A stretch of 64,000 nucleotides of DNA from Aspidiotus rigidus (Eukaryota > Arthropoda > Insecta > Hemiptera > Diaspididae), in contig JAVHKY010000010.1 in assembly GCA_035079385.1 (NCBI GenBank), positions 744,001-808,000 on the forward strand. Direction: 5' to 3'. The notes beneath the pieces are model-generated. The model saw only the letters and a program-made list of their open reading frames with translations, did not search any database and was not told where the DNA came from. This document shows, in pieces, positions 36,702-48,788 of this stretch (positions are counted from its first letter, which is position 1; every line of letters begins with the position of its first letter). Made by a program: the position numbers and the translations under genes.

Positions 36702-37040
36702 AGAGTTGACGGGCCACAGGTCTTTGGTTTCCGCTGCGGAAATGATTGTCGGTATTTTGCCGTTGAACGCTGAGACAAAGCTACCCTTGTTCCTCTCATC
36801 AAGAGAGAGTGCGAAAATGACTCCTTGATACACTCCGATGAATGGCGAGCATATTCATCTTTGACTGCTGAAGGCTTCCGCCACGAGACTGTTAACCATC
36901 AAGAGAATTTTATTGATCCAACGACAGGGGCTCATAGCCAGGCAATTGAGCGGTCCTGGCTAGACACAAAGAGTCCCTTATTAAAGAAGACGAGAGAAGT
37001 ATCGCTGTATCAACTTCAGAGCCATTTCGATCACTGTTGA
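36702..37040 (+). pseudogene. Merlin-like (ISXO2/IS1016-type) DDE transposase fragment
   Basis: A single frame runs VDGPQVFGFRCGNDCRYFAV, an in-frame TGA at 36771-36773, DKATLVPLIKRE, then HSDEWRAYSSLTAEGFRHET, VNHQENFIDP, TGAHSQAIERSW and LDTKSPL. The order V-F-G, hydrophobic-x-S-D-E-W-x-A-Y, H-x-x-V-N-H-x-x-x-F-x-D-P, G-A-H-x-Q-x-I-E-x-x-W is the ISXO2-like DDE domain of Merlin transposons, with the second Asp and final Glu present. The N-terminal zinc-binding part and first Asp segment are absent, and the stop makes it inactive. Family B repeats flank it on both sides. Terminal inverted repeats were not identified. Confidence 0.8.
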
Positions 37041-37630
37041 TGGCAACCTGTTTTAGCGGGGGGTTTTTCGGAAAAATTGTCCGTCGCCCACCATCGGAGC
37101 TCGAAAATTTTCCAAGTTCCCCACTATCACATGTAGCTCGGTGGTTGGTGTAGCCCCTTCAAGTAACTAAATATGCAATGCTTCATACACCATAAGATTG
37201 CGATCATCCTTCTAAAGTATTCCAAGTCCCCCTCTTATCATATACAGCTATACAGCTCGGAGGTCGGAATTTTTCCAAGTCCTCTCCTATTATATACGTA
37301 AGAACGTTTACCATTCTCACGATTTTTTGTCTTGGTAGCGTGGCGTCGCCACTCGTTGTTCAAGTTTCGAGTTGCGAGTATACATTACGCCGGTGCTTAC
37401 CGATTTTGCTGATGAGTTGCCGGATAATCAAGTGGCAAGATTTTTGATGTAGATTATAGTAAGACCATCTCCACAAGTTTGTTTTACAAACCTCTGAATC
37501 TTACCTATACAGCTCCAAAGTCCGGGCCGGTGACGTCATAATTCGCTAACGTCATAGATCTGATACGCCAAAATTTTTCAGATCCCACGTGTCCCATAAA
37601 ACAGATTCTCTGCCACCCTTCGTTGAACTC
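37041..37630. repeat. Dispersed repeat family B, copy
   Basis: CAACCTGTTTTAGCGGGG opens it. ATTTTCCAAGTTCCCCACTA, TTCCAAGTCCCCCTCTTATC and TTTTTCCAAGTCCTCTCCTA follow, with a TGACGTCA at 37531-37538. Confidence 0.6.
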
Positions 37631-39014
37631 CGTTGAAGAATCCGTGAGTTTTTCCAAAATTGCTTCTACTTCTGAAAACACGATAATAGTTCTAACGTGA
37701 ATTATTATTATGAATAACAATTCGAAGTTTTCATTACTTCTGTACATTCGTAATTCGAGCTGTTCTTATGGCTGTACTGTGAACATGTTTTCTGCATTAT
37801 ACTATTTGTATTAGAGCAATGTTATCACATGAAAATGGCAAGACAAGACACTTCATTTACTATAGGTGCGCCCTCGTATTTTTAAAATAAATTATTTCGA
37901 CGACGATAAATAATTGCGCTCACGACAATGCGGAAGTATTTTTCAAACCATTATACATGGGTAGAGAGAATTTTGTTATTGTCATCTAGCGTTTCTACCA
38001 CCTACTTTCCCAAATGGAGCTCAAGAAGACTTTGTGAATAATTCCTGTGCTTCTTTGGCGAGACATTCATGGTTCCATGTTAAACGATTTTAGCTTCAAG
38101 TCGTAGACGGGGAATTCTTTCACTCGGTTTAATAGACGAAATAATTCGACAAATTTTCTTTACCTTGAAAATGCAAGTGTGAAATGTAAATGCCAGACGA
38201 GTTATGCTCGCGTGTTCTCAACTATTTGTCTTATTTCGGTATTACTGCTTTATGCCTTCAAATGAAACGAACCACATTGTTAACGAGAACTTCATCAAAG
38301 GCGTTCCACTTCATTACACTGATGGAAAATCTCTCGGAAAATTTTGACGAGAAGTGAGCAAAATGTTGTTAAAATTCTGAAAATCGAATGAATGAACGCA
38401 TGCAATTGTTCTCGTGAGGTTATCGTGTGATAAGGGTGCATTTAGATCTAAAAAAATATGATCAAGAAGAATTACAAGAATAATGAATAAGGTTTATAAG
38501 TTTTTTAAAGATTTTAGAAAAAAGTTTCTGTAAACAGTAAATCAGCGCGGTCTTATACGAAGGCCATCAACATTGACAGAAAAAATTGAGCTGAAGCTGA
38601 ATTTCGTAGACGTGCGATAACTTATGTGACGTGTGGTGTGTCTTACCTAAAAGAGAACATTGCTTCAGCAGACCCATGCTACCAGATGTTCTCTAATCGG
38701 TTCCTATTATGCGTGTTCTTGTCGATTTCCCGTAATAATTGAATACGACGCTTATTTAGACGAGCATTTTTCCTCTATTTAGACGGAAAGCTAAGTAGGT
38801 ACGTACTTACTTCCATCAGTACTTGTTATCGTGTTCTACAAAAATGAATCTCACCCGCAATTTTAACCTTATTTGTTGTACTAAAACACCAATCCACTTA
38901 AAGGACGAGATAAATGAATCAATTTCCACTACGGCGAGCATATTCCGAGGATGAATTCCTTACCACCACCGCCACCAATACCAACTACCTTGAGTATCAG
39001 ACGTATGTCTCCGG

Positions 39015-39185
39015 GCATCAATCATTGATGATATTTTAATTTTTTCTGAAACTCTCGAGGAACATATTTCCCACATAGAAGCACTAATCGAAGCAATAAT
39101 ATCCGAAGGATTCAAATTAAAATTCATAAAGTGTAGATTTGCTACTAAATCTGTAAAATATTTATGTATATCAACAATATTTAAA
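39015..39185 (+). pseudogene. Ty3/gypsy-type reverse transcriptase fragment
   Basis: The frame reads IIDDILIFSETLEEHISHIE, then ALIEAIISEGFKLKFIKCRF and KSVKYLC. (Y/I)-I-D-D-I-L-I-F-S with the E-E-H-x-x-H-(I/L) helix and G-(F/L)-K-L-x-x-x-K-C-x-F is the palm and post-palm segment of Ty3/gypsy LTR-retrotransposon RT. The expected Y-L-G-H is degraded to YLCI, after which similarity stops. No LTRs were found nearby, so this is a small relic of about 55 codons in the host intron. Confidence 0.75.
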
Positions 39186-39362
39186 ATATTTTGACGGTAA
39201 ATATGATAGAGATCACTTTCTGAAAATTCGGGTACACCTTCAGCTAGTCGATCGTGGTCCAACTATTTCTGGTCTGACTTCTCAATGCGTATTAGCTTTG
39301 CTGTGTGCTATCATTTCTATCCTCAATTTGATTTTTTTCCCCCGCAACAACCCATTCATATT

Positions 39363-39757
39363 GAGCTAGGTCGGAGGCAGACTATCTCCTAGTCCTCTGG
39401 CATTCCTCCTCCAAGTCTTGTGGTCGTTAATCAAGCTGTTCGAGGAATCAAGCAGGTTGCCTTATCGAAAACTGAATTTAATCTTTAAATCTTTTTCTTT
39501 GGCCGCTAGATTTCCTTTTGCCATTTGCCAGGTCATCATTTTTGGTAGTTTTTGGAAGCTCTATTTCAGCCATTTTTCATACATGGCCGAACCATTGAAG
39601 TTGGTTCTTTCCTGTAGTCAGTTCGATTGATGCCAGCTTTGTGTGGCGTAATACTTCTCGCGGTATCTTTCTGAGCTGCCATTGGTGGAACTTTTCGAGC
39701 TGCTTCACAGGTTTTGCTGCCTCAAATGGAAGGTCGGTAGTTCTGAAGCTATACAAG
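39363..39757 (-). pseudogene. LINE C-terminal fragment (CR1/L2/RTE-like), several stops
   Basis: The minus-strand frame gives KQLEKFHQWQLRKIPREVL, then LTTGKNQLQWFGHV, a stop, KMAEIELPK, and NGKRKSSGQRKRFKD. This parallels the LINE end pattern L-E-x-F-H-Q-x-x-L-R-x-I-L, L-x-W-x-G-H-V-x-R-M, L-P-K, G-K-R-x-x-G-x-x-K-K-R-F-K-D. At least four in-frame stops are present. It differs in sequence from the related-type fragment at 41.5 kb, so a separate family is likely. Confidence 0.6.
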
Positions 39758-41467
39758 CAGATTGATTTTGATTATGTCAACTCTGCGTTCAAGCGGGTAA
39801 ATAGCACCTAATGCGGATTGATTCCTCCTCCGAACCTAGGTGCCATTAGTATGTGACGTTATCAGCTTAGAAATCTATAAAGAAAACGAATAAAATTATA
39901 TTGGATCATTCATCCCGACCGTACGCTTCTCAACTTCGGAAAAGAGAATGACCACATTACGATGAATATTTTACGAGAAGCTTCCCGATTCCATTTGCCA
40001 TATTATACAGTTTAGGCAATGATACTGCTTTTCTCGTCAAAAAACTTCGATAACAGCCAACATCCGATGATGTATGGCGCGATATAGAAAACAATACACA
40101 ATGAATGATGAAAACAGTGACTTCCAAAAATATCCACAATCGAGGAAACTTTGCCGTCTCGCAGTTTACTTCAACTGAGAGAAAATAAAACTGCCTCTGA
40201 CCCGAAAAACTCTTCCTCTATTATAATACGTATATATCTTTCATCTAGTATAAGGAAGTTGAAACAGCTCACTGAGCGCGGACGAGTATACTTTTTCTTT
40301 CCTTCTATTGTTCGCGAGAAAAATTGTCGAATCTTCATAACATCTGTTTCCGCGAACTTTTCAACAAACTGATGTGCGGCCGCAACAGGTTCGCATTCTT
40401 TTTTGCGCCGACTAATACTTCGCTTCTAGCAAGCCATTGTGAAAATGAAAGTTTCGAATCAGCCAAATTCAAAATTTCAGTCGCAAACGGAATAAAAACG
40501 CAAAAGAGGACGGGATTCTCCTTTCTTAAAGTGCTTAATGTAGAGTGACACGAAGCGAAGAGAAACTCTCGTAAGGTTAAGGATGCGGTACGTTGTATGG
40601 TGTACGTATATACGATATAAAATATGACGTTGATTTTCCATCCAACAAAATGCGATAAAAGTTTTTTCCACCGAAGGAAGGGAATTTTTCCCTCCCGTCA
40701 GCCTTTGTATATACACCAGTGTTTCTCGGATCGTCGTCGTCGAACGTGTAAAATAGCTATCATATTATGAAATACCATTCATTTTTTTTCGTAGATATAT
40801 AATACGAGCACACGGGCTTAACGCGTTTAAGGTCACATGTTAGAAAAATACTTCGTAGGTACTAACTTCAGGATTAGAGAGGATACCTATTTTATATTGT
40901 GCGGTACAGTTTATAATATGTTCCATTTTCAATTTCTGTGCTCGTTTTTTCCTTCTATATTACATAGCTTCCACCTTGTACGTATTCTATAATATTCGTT
41001 ATTAATGTTTCGCCTTCAGTAAAAAATATTTTGTATCGAAAGCATGTGCAAGATATCTATTTGTACCTATAATATTCGTAGGTAGCGAGTGACGAACAGT
41101 AAGACACTACCTGTGTTGAACAGAAACCATCAGGAAGCCTTCGCGAAAACGCTGAAGTTCAATGTCGAATTTCTTCTTTTTGATGAAACCCGCAAGGCCG
41201 TTGCCTCTTATTGATGGATTTCGAATCTTGAACCCTCGATCCAAACCAGAAACCCGCGAGGCTGAATTCGAATTTCTCAGTCTTAGCATAAAGTATACGA
41301 GTATAAGACTACAGTGGCTGTAAACTAGGCTTCAATTAGCTTGATTGAACTTTAAACGGCGTGGGGAACCTGAAAAATTGTAACTTTTCATGATCGGGTG
41401 AGCCATATAACATATCACTGTATAATTTTAATTGTACGTAATCTTCTTCTTCTTCAAGTGCGCTGAC

Positions 41468-41870
41468 CTATCTCGATCTTTGGCTCTTCATATGGTAAGT
41501 TGAATCAACTCCGCGTATGCTTCTATCCGCTACTGTATGAAACAATTCCTCGATGGTGCAGCTAGTCCATTTCCGCAAATTTCTTAGCCCGGACATGCTC
41601 TTCCGACCAATTCTTCGTTTTCCCTCCACCTTACACATCATGATATTCTGCAGAAGAGCATACTTCGGTCCCCTCATCATATGACCAAAGTACTCCAGTT
41701 TCCTCCTCTTCTCCCCTCCTCTTCTTACCATTTGTAGGACCTCATTATTGGTCTTCTTTGCGGTCCATGGTATCTTCATCATGCGCCGAAAACACCACAT
41801 TTCAAAAGCCTCCAGTCGGTTCAGTGTCTTCACTTTCAAGGTCCATATCTCCACGCCATATAATAATGTG
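41468..41870 (-). pseudogene. LINE C-terminal fragment (endonuclease-reverse transcriptase type)
   Basis: A 128-codon open frame reads EIWTLKVKTLNRLEAFEMW, CFRRMMKIPWTAKKTNNEVL, KRRKLEYFGHMMRGPKYALL and KVEGKRRIGRKSMSGLRNL. This is the widely seen tail of RTE/CR1-like LINE proteins: E-T-W-T-L, N-R-L-E-A-F-E-M-W, K-I-x-W-T, R-K-L-E-Y-x-G-H, G-K-R-x-x-G-R. The RT core upstream (to the right on this strand) is missing, so it is 5' truncated. The uninterrupted frame suggests it is younger than the 39.4-kb relic. Confidence 0.8.
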
Positions 41871-42109
41871 TAATACTTATCGGTAATGGAAACGAAGAAA
41901 TCTTCCTGAAGCAGCTTCTCTGCTCACTAATTGACATCATAATCAATGAAGAGGTCCTGCTGACAGAGAACGATTTCAGTGGCAAAATTTTTTTCCATCG
42001 ATGCTACTAAACTTACTGTTTTTTGAGAACTCGATTGATTTTCAACACGCTCAGATTGATAAAGTTTCTTACTTTCTCTTCTCGATTTCAACAATTTTCT
42101 CAGCAGCCC

Positions 42110-42225
42110 GAGTCACCACTGTTGAACTACATCGACCTCAATAGACTCCAAATCGTCGATTTAGTTCCGCCGAATGTCGCTCGCTAATCGACTCAAAATC
42201 GACCGCTACTTTTTAACATCGCCCC
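42110..42225. repeat. GTCGA-rich dispersed repeat, copy 4a
   Basis: AACTACATCGACCTC, AATCGACTCAAAATCGACCG and CTACGTCAACATTGC are the family phrases in inverted orientation relative to the following copy. Confidence 0.45.
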
Positions 42226-42279
42226 AACATCTCTACGTCAACATTGCTTTAATTTCAAGTGCACAACTTATTTACTAAC

Positions 42280-42423
42280 CAGGGGTGCCGTGATCCCCTG
42301 ACCCCTCTCAAACCCCTCTCAAACTTTAATTTCTTATAGCTAAAAAAAAAGTTGTATGCCTCCCCTCACCCTAAAACGATTACAGAGAATCATCTTTATG
42401 AAAATGACCTCACGGCACCCTTG
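42280..42423. mobile_element. hAT-like MITE, 144 bp
   Basis: Terminal inverted repeats CAGGGGTGCCGTGA and TCACGGCACCCTTG match at 13 of 14 positions. The CAGGGGTG start is typical of hAT elements. An exact 8-bp target duplication is not visible, so it is old or misbounded. No coding capacity. Confidence 0.7.
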
Positions 42424-42764
42424 CGAACAATTAAATTTCACGAATACTTTTAAAATACTTGTAAACTTCTTCTATTTCTCCCTCTAAATTATAACCACTA
42501 TTATTTGACATGTACGTAATATTATTACGTATAATAAGCCGAACGGTTAGCCCGTTTGTGCATGATCGTGAAAATTTAGAATACAGGTCAAGGATGAGTC
42601 GCCTTCTGGAGATTGACGTCGAAAGTTCGTCAATTCGACCATAGCTGCCCTGATGAATCATAATTGAGATTCTCAATGGTCCTCGTTAGATGATTATGAC
42701 TTCACAATTTGTCTGCGAGTAGCAAAGCCACTAAACAGATAGAATACAGTGTGACAATAAATTA

Positions 42765-43100
42765 ATTCTTGATTTGAGGTTAATTGGAAATCGATAGCTT
42801 ACATTCTCAAGAAACTGCAAATTGACTGTTAATTGACGCAACAGAGCAGTCGATTTGGGGTCGACGAGAAAATTTGAAAAAGTTCACGCAAAATCGACTT
42901 CGATTTGAGGTAGGGTCGAAGTCGACCAGCGTATTACCAAAAGAACTAAAAATCGGCTTGAAATTGACCCGTCGATTTCAGGTCGATATAGGTTGTCAAT
43001 AAAACAATTTGGAAGTCGACTCGAAATCAACCTGAAATTTAATTCCTCGTCGATCTGATATCGCCAATTGCAACGATATCGACGAAGTTTTGATCAAGAC
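42765..43100. repeat. GTCGA-rich dispersed repeat, copy 4b
   Basis: CAACAGAGCAGTCGATTTGG, GAGAAAATTTGAAAAAGTTC and repeated GTCGAC/TCGAAATCAACCTGAAAT phrases match the copies at 22.8 and 52.4 kb. Confidence 0.55.
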
Positions 43101-44819
43101 ATCTCGGTCGATTCTTCAAGCTTCCAGCCTTTTCTAGATTTGTTCTGGCTCTTCCCTGCTCTTCTTTTTGTTGTTTAACATGAAATTCACTGTCAATATG
43201 TGTAATCTTCCCTGTTCAAAGATCACAAAACCAGTTTCTAATAATCCTACCAACAGTATTGTGTACGCCGCGATATAATTTCGTGTAACTTATGTGGCCT
43301 TTAGTTCATGAACAGCTTCTCTTTAATTTCTACTTCCATTGTGGTTTGGGTATATTCTCGCCGTCCTTTTCGTCCTCTACTACGGTATTTTTCGAAGTCT
43401 TGATTAGGTGAATTTCATTGAAGTCTTTCAGAATTTATTATATTGGCGGCACCAGTCTCCCGTGTTCCTTCTTTGAGCAAATACGGAACAACGTGGAAAT
43501 TTTCAATAATAAAATCACTTCCACGACCTCATACTGCATTAACGTAGATGTACTTAATTGAAGGGAATTGAAAAATAAGGGAAAGCTGACGCTCGCTTGT
43601 CTTATTAAATTAGGATGATGGGTCTACTTTATACTTTCGGCACAATAATAATACGTTGTCGTCGTCTACGTCGCTTCGTCGTATCGTTTTCGGTGTCATT
43701 CGAGTAAAATTTCTTTTTTTTTTTGCGGAAAAAAGAAAGAAACGTCAACGGAAGACTCGCTACAGGGCTGTATAAAACACATCTTTCTTTTATCTTTTTC
43801 TCTCACTTCTGAAATTACGTTGACCTCTATTTTTTTGTAACGCTTGTACCATTATACGAATGCGTACCAAATGAGCAAAATGGTCCTACGAAAACTTGAA
43901 GGAAAGAAAAGAAATCCTAAAATGGCTCGCAATAACATTGTTTATACATTTTACTTGAAATTTTCAATTCAATATGGTAAACTATCGTTGACAGTCATTC
44001 TCATTCCCGCTTTATTTTCAAATATACTGGCGCTTGCACGTCTTGCATACTTTTCTAAGTTCCTTAAATTGCTTTCTTAGTTACTGTACGAATTCGAGAA
44101 ATCGTTGACGATGAAATGAGGAAAATAAGATTGTTTTTTCGTATGCTTTACTGGTATATCAACAGCAATGATGTTGGATTCATTGTATCTTTGTATTATT
44201 TTTATTTAGCGGTTAGAAGGGTGCATCCATTTGGCCTTGTTTACAAAGTTTGAAGAAACTATTTAAATGCTGCAATTACAATCATTCTTAATCATAAACT
44301 AAAAGGGTTGATTCCGATTCGCAACCCGCACCCACTCCATCATGAAGGACGGGTGGCTGGCTTCACATGCGACACCAGCGAATCATAAACTATAAGCAAG
44401 CTCACATTACATAGAACTTAAGTGATCTGTTATTGAATAGAAATGAAATTATATTCGATCATCAACTCCTTTCGAACATTGTAATACACGACAAAGTAGT
44501 GTTTTTTTTTTTTTTTTCAACTTTACAAATGCACGCAGATCATCAGCTGAGGAGTTCATAGTGGATTTTTTGAAGAAATAGGAATACGAGGCAAGCATCA
44601 ATTATAGCTGGAATTAGAGTAATTGCCTAGGTTGTGTTATTGTTTGGAGTTGTTGCAAAGAGCGTAGGAAACAGAGGAAGAAGGGCGGATATTCTGAAGA
44701 GCAGAGTACAAGAAGAAGTAAAGGCACATTAATATGTTCTTTTATGTTACGATTATGGTTGATCATATTGTTACAAAGGTTGTACTCTACGAGAGAGTAG
44801 CGAAATATTGAAACTACAC

Positions 44820-46935
44820 TAATCAAAGCCGCTAAGATCTTTCGGTTAAACAACCATCCTCGGAGCGCGAAAGAAAGTGACTAATTCAACAACAAAGAAA
44901 GACAGAGAAACCAACTTGAGGATCATGATTGAACCAGCGAGTCATCAAAGTGTGAATCATTCTCATATACTAGTTCAACCAGACCCTGTTTGAGACGGTG
45001 AAGTCTTCATTATTCCGGTGACGCAAGATTTCAATATTTCTAAAGCCATACGTTTAAAGTATGAGTTTTCCCTATGGAGGAAGGTACCAGACCCCTCTCT
45101 GACTCTGTGGCCACTTCCGTCAGCAAAGGCTGACTCACCCAAGTTACCCTTCTCCCAAGCTTTTTTACGCTCATCGATTCTTATTTGGAGCTGACGGCCG
45201 GTCATTCCTATTTAAACTCCAGGGCAATCGTTGCAGGCTATGATGTAAACACCACTCCTCTCGGCTAGAGGAATGGGGTCCTTTAATTTCACAAATAAAC
45301 TTTTTACCGTGTTGGTATTATAATATGCCGGACAGAACCCGAAAGGACCAAGCACACGGCCCAACTTCAACGAAAATCTACCTAGGTAAGGAAGTCTAAT
45401 CCAACGTTTCCTCCTATCTAGGTATGAATCCCTGAGGAGGGAGGTGGTGGAATCGAGTCTTTTTCTGGTAAGCCTCCTATGGACCATTAGGACGGTGTCC
45501 ACCCTCACTTGATTCACTCTAGCCAGGTGCTTAATTGTTACTAGTTCCGTTTGGAAAGCGTCCTGATCCTGACTCAAAGGAATATGAGTCAGGCGATGGA
45601 TCAAGGTATTGAAGGTAGCGATCTTATGTGCAGCTGGACAAAAAGACGACCCGTGGATTGTAATAACGGTCGACGTTTTTTTCCTATGAATTCCAAATTC
45701 ATGGACGCCATCTCTAACGAAAATGGACAAGTCCAAAAAATGTATTAATGAGCCACGAACTTCTAGGGTGAATTTTATGGAACGGTATTGGCTATTCAAG
45801 TGAGTGAGAAGCTCACGAAGGAGTTCCACTGGACTCGTCCACGCGGAAAGTGTGTCGTCCACATATCTATGCCAGTAAAACACATGATTTAAGAGCACCT
45901 GGACTGAGGAAAAAAAATCTATCTCAAATTCGGACATGAATACCTCAGACATCATGGAGCCCAAGGGAGAACCAATGGGGATCCCCACCTCGTCCGGGAA
46001 CTCGAAAAATTTCCCTTCAAATTTGCAGAAGTTGGGAGTCCAACAAACCCTCAAAAGATCAAAGAATTCCTCCATCTCCTCATGAGAGACACCCGATTTT
46101 ATGAGCAATTCGCCCATATGTGGGATAGTGACAGTCTTAGGGATGGAAGGAAATAATCCTACAACATCAAAGGAGCATAAGGTCGTTTCCGGAGGCAGGT
46201 TTATGTTCTTCGACTTATCCGCCAAGGAGCCCGAGTTCTTTACTGAATACGGGGAGGTACAATCTACTCGTGACTTAAACCATCGATCTATAAATTTAGC
46301 TAATAAGTAAGTTGGTGACGAGACAAACAACACGACCGGTCGCATTAGAACATCTTTTTTATGTACTTTAGACAACCCGTAGAGGGGGGGGGGTACCGGG
46401 TTAGGTTCTAAAATGGTTTTCTTTGTGAGTGGACTCCTGATAATAAATTCACTTTTGTTAATGATATTCCTCACCTCTTTAGCAAACTGAGGGAAACAGA
46501 GAAGGCTCGTTTCCTTAGCCCCACATTGTTTTAGCACATCATGAACACCGAAAACATAGGAGGACTTCTCCATAATCTTTACAGCGTTGTTTTTATCTGC
46601 CTTAGTTTTTCTCTCAGCCAAGCTTTAGAACTCTGGAGGGAGGCGAGTTTGCGATTTTGCTCTTCTTTTAGATTCCGTTCAAAAACGCGACAGTCACCAT
46701 TAACCGATACTATAAATGATTCGAACTCACCAGGGTGAAGGAGGGCAGAAAGCCTTGAGTCAACCAGCAGGTAGTGACGTTCATCTGTCCATACCACCTC
46801 CTAAGTTCTGTTCTTATCCATTTGACCGTTATGTAATCTTCCAACTTTTTTGTAGTGGAGTCGCAGTCCGAATAGAAACGGAATTTCACGAAATTTGGTC
46901 CAAGGTGGTATTCAAGACACTTGCGCAAGCGTAGA
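44820..46935 (-). pseudogene. Penelope-like retroelement, largest copy (RT plus GIY-YIG endonuclease)
   Basis: The N-terminal part (about 46930-46580) reads ERNLKEEQNRKLASLQSS, shifts frame near 46600, then a 469-codon frame (46621-45212) covers the RT. Landmarks in order are KADKNNAVKIM, PPPLYGLSKVHKK with RPVVLFVSSPTYLLAKFID, CSFDVVGLFPSIP, GIPIGSPLGSMMSEVFM, catalytic RYVDDTLSAW, and IHFLDLSI. The GIY-YIG nuclease begins GVYIIACNDCPGV; a TAA at 45212-45214 then replaces the Tyr of YIG, and IGMTGRQLQIRIDERKKAW continues to about 44975. Such RT plus GIY-YIG fusions are specific to Penelope-like elements. A frameshift and a stop make it inactive, but the RT core is well kept, so it is the youngest of the three copies. 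It is antisense to the host gene, inside its intron. A G9 run lies near 46387. Confidence 0.93.
44835..44864 (-). other. Conserved hairpin motif 3' of Penelope-like ORF, copy 2
   Basis: On the minus strand: CCGAGGATGGTTGTTTAACC then GAAAGATCT. It differs from the 26.5-kb copy at a few positions but keeps the GGTT/AACC stem and the GAAA that follows. Confidence 0.55.
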
Positions 46936-47034
46936 GTATAACCTTTGTATCAAGAAGCAAAGGCACATGAGAGAGAAGATGATCTCTTTGTGATGGGGAG
47001 CAAGCCGGAGGGACCTGGGAATAGTTCCCGACCA

Positions 47035-47110
47035 TCGAGTTACTCGTATTATATTATGAGGAGCTGGTACTTGAAAAAATCAGATCATCCAATTTTTGAG
47101 ATTAAGAGGG
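47035..47110. repeat. Family B unit
   Basis: ATATTATGAGGAGCTGGTAC, CTTGAAAAAATCAG and GAGGGAAACTTGAAGAAAT resemble single family B units. The 159-codon ORF that starts here has no recognisable domain and is not called a gene. Confidence 0.3.
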
Positions 47111-48209
47111 AAACTTGAAGAAATGTCGAGAAAATTTCAAAATTTCTCCCCTCTTATAAACAAAGTTTACTGGGCGCATCTTATCAAAAAGATCTCGCGA
47201 GGTGTGATTTTTTCTTCTACGTCATCTAATTTCCTGAGAAACATGTATATCATTCTCCGCATACCCAACAAGATGAACCCATATCATCATCTCCTACCGA
47301 TTGACAGGATCTCGTGTACGCACGAAGGAATAGAGTATAATTCCCCAGATAAACGATCATTATTCAACTACGTACGAAAAGGAAGTTCTTCGGTACAGAC
47401 AGGCGAGACCATCAGTACCTTCATAGCAGAGGCTGAAACTTTTACCAACTCATTAAGCCGCGCGCTATTAATTTTCCATAATACGGTCTTATGTTTTTCG
47501 TTTGCGTATAAGTTACATAAACCTCGTAAAACTTGCCTCAAATGCGTACAGACGCTCGCCTATATATTTCGATAAAATGAGCATTCGCTACAACGTACGC
47601 ATATGTATATGTATATATATATACACGCTCGTGAAAGACAGTCATCGCGATTGCACTAAGCCAAGACGTACGCGAATTCAATTAAAAAGCGATTTAAGTA
47701 GGTAACAAGAAACTGTACCTATAGAGATTCTGTATAATATCTTTTCCGTAAACAGAAGCATTATACGAAAGTGGGACATCGTTTCATTTGACGATACTGG
47801 AACGACGAAGGAACTGAATTTGTCACGAAGTCAAGGTCAAGGAGAATGTGATACTTAGAAGAGACGAAACTATTTCGAAAATTAGATTACACGTTCAGAA
47901 CAACATTTAGAATTCGAGGTGTATTAGTCGCCGTGGTTTGAAACAACGTTCTCCAAAATGGGAACAATGGTACATTAATGTTTTTTCTCAAAAAATTGCT
48001 TTTACTCAAGTTCTCGATTTCGACCACTTTTGATCTCCTCTCCAAAATATAGATCGTGAGCCTTCTAAACTTTATGAAAAGGAGACTAAAATGAAACTAT
48101 GAAACTTATTCTCTCCTATCCTCTGTGAAAAAAATATTTCGATCAAATTACGGTTGGCGCTCAAATGTCTCTTAATTAAATGAAAAAGAGCAAATCAGAA
48201 TCTCAAGCT

Positions 48210-48788
48210 GCTATCCGGTGAGCTTATCTTCTATGCGGATGAAACACTGGTGGTATGCACTGCTGAAAGAACTGTTGCAGAGGAGACCAATGTAGACCGG
48301 GTAGATTGGATCGGGTCGGCCAGACTAGAACTTGCAGTAGGTAAGACAAAGGCCATATTATTCACGACCCATCGAAAGTTCAGTTCACCCACCTTCCGCC
48401 AGCAAGCTGCGGAATTCAATACCAAGAAGATAAACAAGGACCTGGTCATCCGTTTCAGGCATTATTTTATGATGACAGCGAAAAAGGTGGGCAGGCTAAT
48501 TACATACCCAAGCTATCTGATGAGAAACCTTGAATGGACGAGAGAACAAGAAGAAGGATCATGATGAGCACCGCCTGGTCTATCCTCTTATAGATGGCCC
48601 AGTAGGGGTCAACTTCATGAATATACCACACAGAAGGAGAGAAATGGTAAAGATTCAACGAAAAGCTGCGTTACCGCACTGTCTCAGCGCAGCCGAGGTT
48701 CTTTGCGTATTATCACGTTCACCATCAACCGAGTTACTTGCTGAGGAGAGAGCGGTAGTATTCAAAGTGAAGAAAGGGCGGAGTTAAC
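48210..48788 (+). pseudogene. R1/jockey-like LINE, RT palm and thumb fragment
   Basis: ELIFYADETLVVCTA carries the Y-A-D-(D/E) catalytic box, with the second Asp changed to Glu. WIGSARLELAVGKTKAILF follows (compare W-x-x-x-x-L-x-L-A-x-x-K-T-E-x-I-L-F), then HRKFSSPTF. After frame shifts, QRKAALPHCLSAAEVLCV and STELLAEERAVVFK match the LINE thumb and linker. Between TVAEETNVDRVD and WIG it lacks residues that are present in the copy at 56.3-56.9 kb. It ends abruptly at about 48788 and resumes at about 49570, so another repeat has inserted. Confidence 0.8.

Noticed and set aside
38960..39262. 100-codon minus-strand ORF
   Set aside because: Shadow of the gypsy RT fragment, which reads on the plus strand with the IDDILIFS motif.
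45551..46310. Two + strand ORFs of 65 and 69 codons
   Set aside because: Shadows of the Penelope-like RT on the opposite strand.
47096..47575. 159-codon + strand ORF
   Set aside because: Longest non-element ORF, but no domain, no periodic codon bias by eye, no splice or repeat context. An open frame of this size is possible by chance in 64 kb on six frames.
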